Positions 1 through 4,886 of a stretch of DNA of 5,380 nt are shown in pieces. The number at the start of each line of letters is the position of its first letter. The stretch's first letter is position 1. The notes below the pieces were generated by a model. The model saw only the letters and a program-made list of their open reading frames with translations, made no database searches and was not told where the DNA came from. Both the position numbers and the translations under genes were made by a program. The DNA is from an uncultured Spirochaetaceae bacterium (GTDB lineage Bacteria > Spirochaetota > Spirochaetia > Treponematales > Treponemataceae): NCBI GenBank assembly GCA_902797925.1, contig CADBUT010000295.1, forward strand, positions 1 through 5,380, in the 5' to 3' direction.

Positions 1-1271
1 ATTTCGCCATAAGCAATAATTTTGCCGTTTTTAATAACAGGGCTTGGATAACCGGCGTAAGTATTCAATTCAAGAAGGATTTTTTTGTGAATACTGCTGA
101 TTTCTTCCTCTGTATGGCAGCACGCGCCAAGCTGAATTGAAATATAATCTTCGTTTTCATCGTAGCAGATGTCCGGCACATCAGGCTCATCAAGAATGCG
201 CATTCCGAATTTCTCATCCATAACGACAATTTCACCATTGTGAATTACTCTGTTTTTGTAAACAAGATTCAGCGGGTCATAATACTTTTTGTCAAAAACA
301 AGAATCTTGCCGGTTTCAAGCTTTACATTATCAGGGTTGAATCTTCCGAATTCAACAAACAGATTGTTCGCAATTTTCTTTGTATTAATTTCGCTTAAAT
401 ACTGAAGTTCCGGCTCTTTCCAGTTAAAACCGAAAAAGCCAAGCGAACGGAGATTGTCCATAAAAAAGTCGCTGAGCTGAACATTCATCACGCCTTCAGT
501 TTCACCTACGCGTAGACTGTAAGAAACAAGACAGCACATTTGATCGCGGCGCTGGTTCATTGTTGACGGGTTAAATTTTGCTTCGCTGAAATTTTTAGCT
601 ATTACAAGCCTCTGCTGTTCAGGCACATTTGCAAATTTTTCAGCGAATGCCTCGTTCAATAATTTGATAAAATCCTTAATATAGAATTCCCTCATAACAT
701 CAAGGTCAAAAGCCGTAATCAGCGGAAACTCTTTCGGGTTCTGCTTAATCAGAGCTTTGCCGATTTCCGGGTCAATCTCCACAACAAAGCCAGCATCATT
801 ATAGCTGTAATCAAAAATAAAACATGAATGCGGAATTGAACGCTGGAATTCAGAATTTGTAAGCTGGTCTACGCCTGTTACAGAAATCTGGCAGTTCTCG
901 TTACGGCGGCCCGCAAAGTTTGCCTCAAGCTTCTGGCACAAATCAATAAAGAAAGTAGAAACAGCTATAAAATCTTCGCGGCCCCATTTGTCAGGCCTTG
1001 TAAAATCATAATGCTTTATCTTTATATCAGGGTAATCTGTGGCAAGCGTTGTGCATGACGGCGGAAGTTCTCCGCTCATAATGTTCTCAACTGCAACATC
1101 AAGTGCATGGGCAAGCGCCGGAATAATTGAAACATCAGGACAGCCGTCACCACATTCCCATTTGCTTACAGCCTTATCAGAAATATTTATCTGCTCTGCA
1201 AGCTGCTTTTGAGTTAAGCCTTTTTTGGCTCTAAGTGCACTGATTAATCTGCCTGTCTTAATTGCATTCAT
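1..1271 (-). CDS. XRE-type HTH regulator fused to a FliM/SctQ-like switch module with SpoA domains (3' end outside window)
   Basis: The minus strand is open from an ATG at 1271 to the left edge, giving 423 residues with no stop, so the C-terminus is missing. GGAG at 1281-1278 lies 6 nt before the ATG and fixes the start. Residues 6-66 are a Cro/cI-type helix-turn-helix (LTQKQLAEQINISDKAVSKW, then GDGCPDVS and a short LDVAVENIMSGE tail). Residues ~100-275 resemble the middle domain of FliM: an IDPEIGKALI segment, a helix EFYIKDFIKLLNEAFAEKF, and FNPSTMNQ followed by LVSYSLRVGETEGVMNVQLS, matching the FliM pattern of an NPQ-like turn, a strand, a GxxxGxMN turn and a strand. Residues ~298-360 look like a SpoA (FliN/FliM C-terminal) domain, with VKLETGKILVFDKKYYDPL and a later NGEIVVMDEKFG. 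Residues ~375-423 start a second SpoA-like unit (LELNTYAGYPSPVIKNGKI, then AYGE). Tandem SpoA domains recall SctQ of type III secretion. The FliM N-terminal CheY-binding motif and the GGxG loop are absent. DNA binding is well supported; the switch-like homology is by eye, and whether it senses motor or secretion state is unknown. Confidence 0.85.
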   Translation of the reverse strand, partial: MNAIKTGRLISALRAKKGLTQKQLAEQINISDKAVSKWECGDGCPDVSIIPALAHALDVAVENIMSGELPPSCTTLATDYPDIKIKHYDFTRPDKWGREDFIAVSTFFIDLCQKLEANFAGRRNENCQISVTGVDQLTNSEFQRSIPHSCFIFDYSYNDAGFVVEIDPEIGKALIKQNPKEFPLITAFDLDVMREFYIKDFIKLLNEAFAEKFANVPEQQRLVIAKNFSEAKFNPSTMNQRRDQMCCLVSYSLRVGETEGVMNVQLSDFFMDNLRSLGFFGFNWKEPELQYLSEINTKKIANNLFVEFGRFNPDNVKLETGKILVFDKKYYDPLNLVYKNRVIHNGEIVVMDEKFGMRILDEPDVPDICYDENEDYISIQLGACCHTEEEISSIHKKILLELNTYAGYPSPVIKNGKIIAYGE

Positions 1272-1277
1272 ATAATT

Positions 1278-1281
1278 CTCC
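1278..1281 (-). promoter_or_regulatory. Ribosome-binding site of the HTH-switch fusion gene
   Basis: GGAG on the minus strand, 6 nt before the ATG at 1271. Another ATG at 1267 is out of frame with the helix-turn-helix, so this site decides the start. Confidence 0.75.
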
Positions 1282-1302
1282 AATTTCAGACTTTTCAGCC
1301 GG

Positions 1303-1336
1303 AAAAAACACCGCCGTTTAAGCATCAGGCGTGTTC
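1303..1336 (-). terminator. Possible intrinsic terminator or attenuator before the HTH-switch gene
   Basis: Read on the minus strand, AACACGCC (1335-1328) can pair with GGCGGTGTT (1315-1307), giving 8 bp with one bulged G and a 12-nt loop. The run of T at 1308-1303 forms the end of the stem and the tract after it. The hairpin ends about 22 nt before the ribosome-binding site of the downstream gene. Its left arm is also one arm of the longer 1326-1383 inverted repeat, so the two folds exclude each other. The longer fold is clearly stronger, so this terminator may form only in part. Inferred by hand, with no folding energies. Confidence 0.35.
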
Positions 1337-1383
1337 TAAAACTGAATCAGCTGCGTGCTTTATACAGTTTTTGAACACGCCTG
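1326..1383. repeat. Long inverted repeat between the two leftward genes
   Basis: AGGCGTGTTCTAAAACTG (1327-1344) faces CAGTTTTTGAACACGCCT (1365-1382), matching at 17 of 18 positions with one T-T mismatch. A further C-G pair (1326/1383) extends it, and the loop is 20 nt. It starts 6 bases past the stop codon of the 153-residue gene. On the plus strand it is followed by TTTT (1384-1387), but on the minus strand, the direction of the flanking genes, there is no immediate T run. It could act as a transcript-end stabiliser, a terminator for antisense reading, or an antiterminator arm for the structure at 1303-1336. Confidence 0.7.
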
Positions 1384-1388
1384 TTTTG

Positions 1389-1850
1389 TCAAGCTGCCGG
1401 CATGTTCACAATCTTTTCAATTGTGCAATACGGCAATTCCAAGTGAATTTGCTTTCCATTAAGCTCAAAACAAACGTTAAGCGTAACAAGACTGCTTATG
1501 TCGTTTTTAAAGCTTGCCGGGTCAGATTCCTTTATAAGCTTTTTCAGTTTATCCGAAATTTCAAGCATATCAGCTTCGCTGCCCTTTTCACCTGCAATTT
1601 TGCAGATATTTGCAATTTCTTTAACCTGCAAATCCTTGTTTTCTTCCATCCATTCACGGTCACAAATGTCATCAACAAAAGCTTTGTGCACGTTTCTAAT
1701 AAAGAACATATTAACGCTGTTAAAAGCTTCCGGCGTATATTCCGGCAATGCTCCTTCATACGGAATTACAACAAGCTCTTTTCCTTGCAGCAGTTTTGCA
1801 CCGGCAGGAAGTTTATCCAGAATGTTTCCATTCTCATCTCTAGTCATCAT
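1389..1850 (-). CDS. Hypothetical 153-residue protein, possible degenerate FliM-like C-terminus
   Basis: Complete frame with ATG at 1850 and TGA at 1391-1389; GGAG at 1860-1857 sits 6 nt upstream. A second ATG follows at 1847, but the spacing favours the first. There is no signal peptide or membrane segment, so it is probably cytoplasmic. The protein is rich in Lys, Glu and Asp, with a helical stretch at about 72-110. I do not recognise the family. The C-terminal residues ~112-147 (SFKNDISSLVTLNVCFEL, then IHLELPYCTIEKI) resemble the last strands of the FliM middle domain and line up with the equivalent part of the neighbouring HTH-switch protein. This would make it a truncated paralogue or partner subunit, but the similarity is short and judged by eye. 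It lies 117 nt upstream of, and in the same direction as, the HTH-switch gene, so the two may share a transcript. Only weak promoter matches are visible upstream. Confidence 0.75.
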   Translation of the reverse strand: MMTRDENGNILDKLPAGAKLLQGKELVVIPYEGALPEYTPEAFNSVNMFFIRNVHKAFVDDICDREWMEENKDLQVKEIANICKIAGEKGSEADMLEISDKLKKLIKESDPASFKNDISSLVTLNVCFELNGKQIHLELPYCTIEKIVNMPAA

Positions 1851-1856
1851 ATTCTA

Positions 1857-1860
1857 CTCC
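1857..1860 (-). promoter_or_regulatory. Ribosome-binding site of the 153-residue gene
   Basis: GGAG on the minus strand, 6 nt before ATG 1850. It overlaps a fifth copy of the GTAGAAT word (1857-1851) that makes up the dyad at 1974-2028, so a protein reading that word could also contact this site; that is speculative. A 5-bp GC stem (1868-1872 with 1882-1886) lies just upstream in the leader. Confidence 0.7.
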
Positions 1861-1973
1861 TTTAAACCCCGGCGGCAGTCACCGGGCATGAATGTGTTGC
1901 AAGTCTGGCCAGCCTTGTGATTTTAGTATCATACGCTTTCACAAAAAATTCACCCGACAGCCAGTGGAATTAA

Positions 1974-2028
1974 GTAGAATTCAGGGTAGAATCAAAAAAT
2001 TTTTATACATTTCTACTACTAATTCTAC
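1974..2028. promoter_or_regulatory. Four-half-site dyad, candidate operator in the divergent region
   Basis: GTAGAA occurs at 1974-1979 and 1986-1991, and its complement TTCTAC at 2011-2016 and 2023-2028. Both pairs share the same centre of symmetry, base 2001, and the half-sites within each arm are exactly 12 bp apart. The outer sites match over 8 bases (GTAGAATT). The centre is AAAAAATTTTT (1994-2004). A TATAAA on the minus strand (2007-2002) and a TATATT on the plus strand (2035-2040) fall in or beside it as possible -10 elements, both with poor -35 matches. It lies between the leftward gene pair, which includes an XRE-type DNA-binding protein, and the rightward lipoprotein gene. An operator for that regulator is the natural guess, not shown by sequence alone. 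Confidence 0.55.
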
Positions 2029-2086
2029 CAGAAGTATATTATTTAGCAAGGAAAAAAACATATCCAAAACGGCAAAAACAGTTTAT

Positions 2087-2110
2087 ACTTTTTTTAACGC
2101 TAAAAAAAGT
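2087..2110. repeat. Perfect AT palindrome adjoining the esterase ribosome-binding site
   Basis: ACTTTTTTTA (2087-2096) and TAAAAAAAGT (2101-2110) are perfect inverted copies around a 4-nt loop ACGC. The right arm ends at the base before the AGGAG of the esterase gene. A TATACT (2084-2089), a -10 candidate with a poor -35, overlaps the left arm. It could be an operator or a weak leader hairpin near the translation start. Confidence 0.6.
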
Positions 2111-2115
2111 AGGAG
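2111..2115 (+). promoter_or_regulatory. Ribosome-binding site of the lipoprotein esterase gene
   Basis: AGGAG, 6 nt before ATG 2122. It supports that start, which is also the one that gives the lipoprotein signal. Confidence 0.75.
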
Positions 2116-2121
2116 CTTAAA

Positions 2122-3033
2122 ATGCAAAAAATTGGGTTTATTCTTTTAGTTGCGGTGCTGGTGTTTGCAGGCTGCCTTATAGGCTGCGCTTCAACATCTG
2201 AAGAACCTGAAAAAAATGACATAAGCGAAGTTTCTTCTATTATACAGGAATCGCCTGCTTCAATTGAAAATCTTGAGCTTAAGACAATTGAGATCACTAC
2301 ACCAAAAGACGGAATCATCAGGGAAAGATACACATGCACATACGGGAGCACGGTGCGCAGCTTCATTGTTTGCAAAGCTGCACAATCTTCGCCAAAAGCT
2401 TTGGTCTTGATGCTGCACGGTTATGCCGGCAGCGGAGAGAGCTTTATGAACGACATCAGTTTCGATGAAAAAGCTACAAAGAAAGACTTCGTGCTGATTT
2501 TTGTAGACGGCATCAGCGACCCGGACGATAAAACTTCTGCGCCCGGCTGGAATTCCGGTATAAAAGACTCACCGAAAGACGATTTGGGCTTCTTGAAATC
2601 GCTTGTGGGCATTTTTCAGAAAAAATTCGGCATTTCAAAAGCAAAGACCTTTGCTGCCGGTTTCAGCAACGGCGCGTTTATGGTTCACCGGCTTGCAGTT
2701 GATGCTTCTGAAGTGTTTGCGGCCGCCGCAAGCGTTGCAGGCTTTCTGCCTGAATCAGTCTGGAACAGGCGGCCAGAAAAGCTTTCGACTGCATTTATTC
2801 AGATAAACGGAACAAAAGACGATGTTGTGCCGATGAATGCAAACGGTTCAGCAAAGTACAACAAAAACCCCGCAATTGAAGATGTGCTTGAATATTACAG
2901 AAGCGCAAACGGTTCAGCTGACAGCGTAAAGTACATTTCAATTGAAGGCGGCCGCCATTCGTGGCCAGAAGAAAAATTCTGCGGCTTCGATGTTGACAAA
3001 ATGATTCTCGATTTTTTCCTTGAAAGAAAATAA
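2122..3033 (+). CDS. Lipoprotein alpha/beta hydrolase, PHB-depolymerase/feruloyl-esterase (LpqC-like) type
   Basis: 303 residues, complete. Residues 1-22 are a lipoprotein signal: charged start, hydrophobic core, then two possible lipidated cysteines, Cys18 (FAGC) and Cys22 (LIGC, the better lipobox). A Ser/Glu-rich linker runs to about 50. The hydrolase domain shows the oxyanion-region HGYAGSGES (99-107), an Asp-Leu-Gly-Phe-Leu helix (154-158), the nucleophile elbow GFSNG with Ser182, the acid motif GTKDDVVP with Asp233, and GGRHSWP with His279. These form a full catalytic triad in the order and context of the esterase family that includes PHB depolymerases, feruloyl and acetyl-xylan esterases. 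The exact substrate cannot be read from the sequence; plant cell-wall ester removal would suit a gut or rumen spirochaete, but this is inference. It should be anchored in the envelope by its lipid. The flotillin gene follows after 66 bp with no terminator between, so some co-transcription is likely. It is divergent from the HTH-switch gene pair across the dyad. Confidence 0.88.
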   Translation: MQKIGFILLVAVLVFAGCLIGCASTSEEPEKNDISEVSSIIQESPASIENLELKTIEITTPKDGIIRERYTCTYGSTVRSFIVCKAAQSSPKALVLMLHGYAGSGESFMNDISFDEKATKKDFVLIFVDGISDPDDKTSAPGWNSGIKDSPKDDLGFLKSLVGIFQKKFGISKAKTFAAGFSNGAFMVHRLAVDASEVFAAAASVAGFLPESVWNRRPEKLSTAFIQINGTKDDVVPMNANGSAKYNKNPAIEDVLEYYRSANGSADSVKYISIEGGRHSWPEEKFCGFDVDKMILDFFLERK

Positions 3034-3062
3034 TTGTACTCTGAAAGTTATTGCATTATACT
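3034..3062 (+). promoter_or_regulatory. Candidate sigma-70-type promoter for the flotillin gene
   Basis: TTGTAC (3034-3039) and TATACT (3057-3062) are separated by 17 bp. The -10 matches the consensus at 5 of 6 bases; the -35 keeps only the TTG. It starts right after the esterase stop codon and ends 37 bp before the flotillin ATG, so the flotillin could be expressed apart from the esterase. Confidence 0.4.
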
Positions 3063-3087
3063 TACAATAAATAATTTAAAGTGTTAA

Positions 3088-3093
3088 AAGGAG
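3088..3093 (+). promoter_or_regulatory. Ribosome-binding site of the flotillin gene
   Basis: AAGGAG, 6 nt before ATG 3100; it fixes the start just ahead of the membrane segment. Confidence 0.8.
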
Positions 3094-3099
3094 ACTGAC

Positions 3100-4578
3100 A
3101 TGACACCCATCGTTGTTGGCGCAATAATTCTTGTGCTTTTTCTATTCTTTCTGATTTCTTACAAAAAAGTACCGAAAAACAGAATCGGCATCCGCGTCGG
3201 GCCGTTCGGTTCAAAGACTGTAACAGGCAAGGCGATTTTTGTAATTCCGTTCTTGCAGAGAATCGACTACATGACGCTTGAAAACATTCAGGTCGATTTT
3301 GTTTCAAAAGATTCGATTCCGACTCAGGACGCAATCAACATCAAGGTTGACGCGGTTGCGAACATCTCTGTTTCGCAAGACCCAGACACGATGAAACGTG
3401 CCGCCGCAAAGTTCATCGGCTACACAACAGAAGACATCGCACAGGTTGTTACGCCTGTTCTTGAAGGTAATATCCGCGAGATTATTTCGCAGATTAAGCT
3501 CAAGGATTTGATTCAGGGCGACAAGAAGGTGCTTTCTGAAAAAGTTGTTGAAAACGTCAAGCCGAACCTCTTTGACCTTGGCCTTGAGCTTACTACGTTC
3601 AACATTCAGAATTTTAAAGACGACAACGGCGTAATCAACAACCTCGGTATCGAGAACACTGTTGCAATTTCTAAAGATGCGGCAAAGGCAAAGGCCGCAG
3701 CTGAAGCAGAAGTTAAGATTGCACAGGCTCAGGCAGACAAAGACGCAAACGATGCGCGTGTTGCCGCCGAGCTTGAAATTGCGCAGAAACAGAACGAGCT
3801 TGCAATCAAAAAAGCTTCTTTGCAGCTTCAGGCTGACACGGAAGCCGCAAAAGCAGAGGCCGCAAAGGGTATTGAAACTGAAAACCAGCGCAAGGTGCTC
3901 GAAATAAAGGCTGCCGAAGCGAACATCGCAAAGCAAGAAAAGCAGATTGAGATTCAAGAAAAGGAAGTTTCAATCAAAGAAAAGGCTCTTGATGCAGAAG
4001 TCAAGAAAACAGCTGAAGCGCAGAAATACGCCGCCCAGCAAAAAGCTGATGCAGAATTGTATTCGCGCCAGAAACAGGCAGAAGCTGAAGCTTTTGAGTT
4101 GCAGCGTCAGGCAGAAGCCGAAGCTTTTCAACGCCAGAAAAAAGCTGAAGCCGAAAAAGTCGCTATGGAAAACGAAGCGGCCGGTAAAAAAGCTATTGCT
4201 GAAGCTGTTCAGGCTCAAGGTGAAGCAGAAGCTGCCGCAATTAAGGCAAAGCTCGTGGCAGAGGCTGACGGTATGCGCGAAAAAGCTGAAGCACTCAAGC
4301 AGTACGGCGACGCCGCAAAGCAGCAGATGCAGCTTGATGCGCTCAAAGTCTATTTTGAGCAGCTGCCGAAAATTGCAGAAGCTTCGGGCAAGGCTTATCA
4401 GAATGTCGATAAGATTTACATGTACGGCGGCGAATCTTCAAAGCTTACAAAAGACATTATGACGAACGTAACGCAAGTTTCAGAAAGCTTGGGCGAAACG
4501 CTCGGCATCGACTTAAAGTCAATTCTCGGCAAGCTAATCGAAAACAAGCTGGAAGGCAAAACGCCAGAAAAAAAATAA
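3100..4578 (+). CDS. Flotillin-like SPFH-domain membrane protein
   Basis: 492 residues, complete, close to the usual 480-510 of bacterial flotillins (FloT/YuaG type). Residues 4-20 are one hydrophobic membrane segment (IVVGAIILVLFLFFLIS), followed by a basic KK and the SPFH (band 7) domain, about 24-195: NRIGIRVGPFGSKTVTGKAI, then VIPFLQRIDYMTLE, a DAINIKVDAVANISV strand pair, and TFNIQNFKDDNGVINNLGIE at the end. Residues ~190-400 are an Ala/Glu/Lys/Gln-rich coiled coil containing five tandem 11-residue repeats (302-356). Residues ~410-445 (LDALKVYFEQLPKIAEA, then VDKIYMYGG) match the conserved C-terminal flotillin segment used in oligomer assembly. Such proteins form large oligomers on the inner membrane and organise membrane domains and protein complexes. 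The NfeD-type partner often found beside bacterial flotillins is not in this window; the neighbour is a lipoprotein esterase. The family call is firm; the choice between flotillin subfamilies is less so, and no symbol is given. Confidence 0.93.
   Translation: MTPIVVGAIILVLFLFFLISYKKVPKNRIGIRVGPFGSKTVTGKAIFVIPFLQRIDYMTLENIQVDFVSKDSIPTQDAINIKVDAVANISVSQDPDTMKRAAAKFIGYTTEDIAQVVTPVLEGNIREIISQIKLKDLIQGDKKVLSEKVVENVKPNLFDLGLELTTFNIQNFKDDNGVINNLGIENTVAISKDAAKAKAAAEAEVKIAQAQADKDANDARVAAELEIAQKQNELAIKKASLQLQADTEAAKAEAAKGIETENQRKVLEIKAAEANIAKQEKQIEIQEKEVSIKEKALDAEVKKTAEAQKYAAQQKADAELYSRQKQAEAEAFELQRQAEAEAFQRQKKAEAEKVAMENEAAGKKAIAEAVQAQGEAEAAAIKAKLVAEADGMREKAEALKQYGDAAKQQMQLDALKVYFEQLPKIAEASGKAYQNVDKIYMYGGESSKLTKDIMTNVTQVSESLGETLGIDLKSILGKLIENKLEGKTPEKK
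4003..4167 (+). repeat. Five tandem 33-bp repeats coding an 11-residue coiled-coil unit
   Basis: Within the flotillin stalk, residues 302-356 fall into five units: KKTAEAQKYAA, QQKADAELYSR, QKQAEAEAFEL, QRQAEAEAFQR and QKKAEAEKVAM. The shared pattern is Q-[RK]-x-A-E-A-E-x-[FY]-x-x. An 11-residue period fits a right-handed or nearly straight coiled coil rather than a classic heptad one. The third and fourth units are nearly identical, which points to duplication inside the gene. Confidence 0.7.
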
Positions 4579-4616
4579 CAAGTTTCTTTTTGGCACTTGG
4601 AAGTGCCGGAACTTTC

Positions 4617-4666
4617 CAAGGGAGGACACCAGCTCAGAGTCCGAAGGCCGCTGGTTTCCTCCCTTG
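4617..4666. repeat. Long GC-rich hairpin after the flotillin gene
   Basis: CAAGGGAGGA (4617-4626) pairs with TCCTCCCTTG (4657-4666). After one C/T mismatch, ACCAGC (4628-4633) pairs with GCTGGT (4650-4655). This gives 16 bp and a 16-nt loop. No T run follows on either strand, so it is not a classic terminator; it could protect the 3' end of a transcript or be part of a dispersed intergenic repeat. Confidence 0.6.
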
Positions 4667-4671
4667 AACCC

Positions 4672-4714
4672 ACCTTCCTTGGCCACGGCTTAGGGCTACC
4701 GCCCTAAGAACCCG
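4672..4714. repeat. Intergenic hairpin element, copy 1
   Basis: Starts ACCTTCCTTGGCCACGG, then a perfect 8-bp stem CTTAGGGC/GCCCTAAG (4689-4696 with 4701-4708) around a TACC loop, then AACCCG. It matches the element at 4829-4873 in the same orientation. Confidence 0.7.
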
Positions 4715-4751
4715 GATTAATCTACAATGATTTGACTTGTGTACAAATTTT

Positions 4752-4784
4752 GCCGGTTTTTGCGCAACAAAAAGCGGCGCTTTT
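4752..4784 (+). terminator. Possible intrinsic terminator for the rightward transcript
   Basis: GCCG and TTTTT (4752-4755, 4757-4761) pair with AAAAA and CGGC (4769-4773, 4775-4778), giving 9 bp with one G-G mismatch and a 7-nt loop. The 3' arm is followed by GC and TTTT (4781-4784). The overlapping palindrome AAAAGCG-G-CGCTTTT (4770-4784) could serve both directions. It lies about 170 nt after the flotillin stop, which is far for a terminator. Confidence 0.35.
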
Positions 4785-4828
4785 CGTCATATAAACTTTA
4801 ACCGTAGGTTAATCTGTTGCGAAAAGAA

Positions 4829-4873
4829 ACCTTTCTTGGCCACGGCCTAAGGGCTCTGCCCTTAGGAAACCCG
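4829..4873. repeat. Intergenic hairpin element, copy 2
   Basis: Starts ACCTTTCTTGGCCACGG, then a perfect 9-bp stem CCTAAGGGC/GCCCTTAGG (4846-4854 with 4858-4866) around a TCT loop, then AAACCCG. Compared with copy 1, both arms of the stem have changed so that pairing is kept. It ends 13 bp before the stop codon of the leftward gene at the right edge. Confidence 0.7.
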
Positions 4874-4886
4874 TCTGTACAATCTT

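Larger units (their letters stand above)
4579..4886. other. Gene-free convergent intergenic stretch full of hairpins
   Basis: This 308-bp gap lies between the convergent flotillin and right-edge genes. I see no supported coding frame in it. It holds a 7-bp palindrome (GGCACTT 4592-4598 with AAGTGCC 4601-4607), a long imperfect hairpin (4617-4666), two copies of a ~45-bp hairpin element (4672-4714 and 4829-4873), and a terminator-like stem (4752-4784) between those copies. Confidence 0.7.

Noticed and set aside
1326..1383. Integron attC-like site
   Set aside because: The symmetric arms recalled an attC, and spirochaete integrons exist, but no GTTRRRY core with its partner box is found at the arm ends and no cassette array is seen.
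1371..1920. Plus-strand open frames over the 153-residue gene
   Set aside because: They are antisense to a frame with a good ribosome-binding site and plausible protein composition, and have no such site themselves; their products are Phe/Ser/Cys-rich in the way of antisense shadows.
1892..2149. Small plus-strand frame in the divergent region
   Set aside because: No Shine-Dalgarno sequence before its ATG, it runs through the dyad and AT palindrome, and it overlaps the start of the esterase gene.
3304..3957. 217-residue minus-strand frame inside the flotillin gene
   Set aside because: It is the antisense of a firmly identified flotillin; its Leu/Phe/Cys/Arg-rich make-up is what antisense of that codon use gives.
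4829..4873. Intrinsic terminator of the leftward right-edge gene
   Set aside because: The 9-bp stem is placed well for it, just after the stop codon, but on the minus strand it is followed by CGTGG and not by a T run, and the same element recurs at 4672-4714 away from any gene end.
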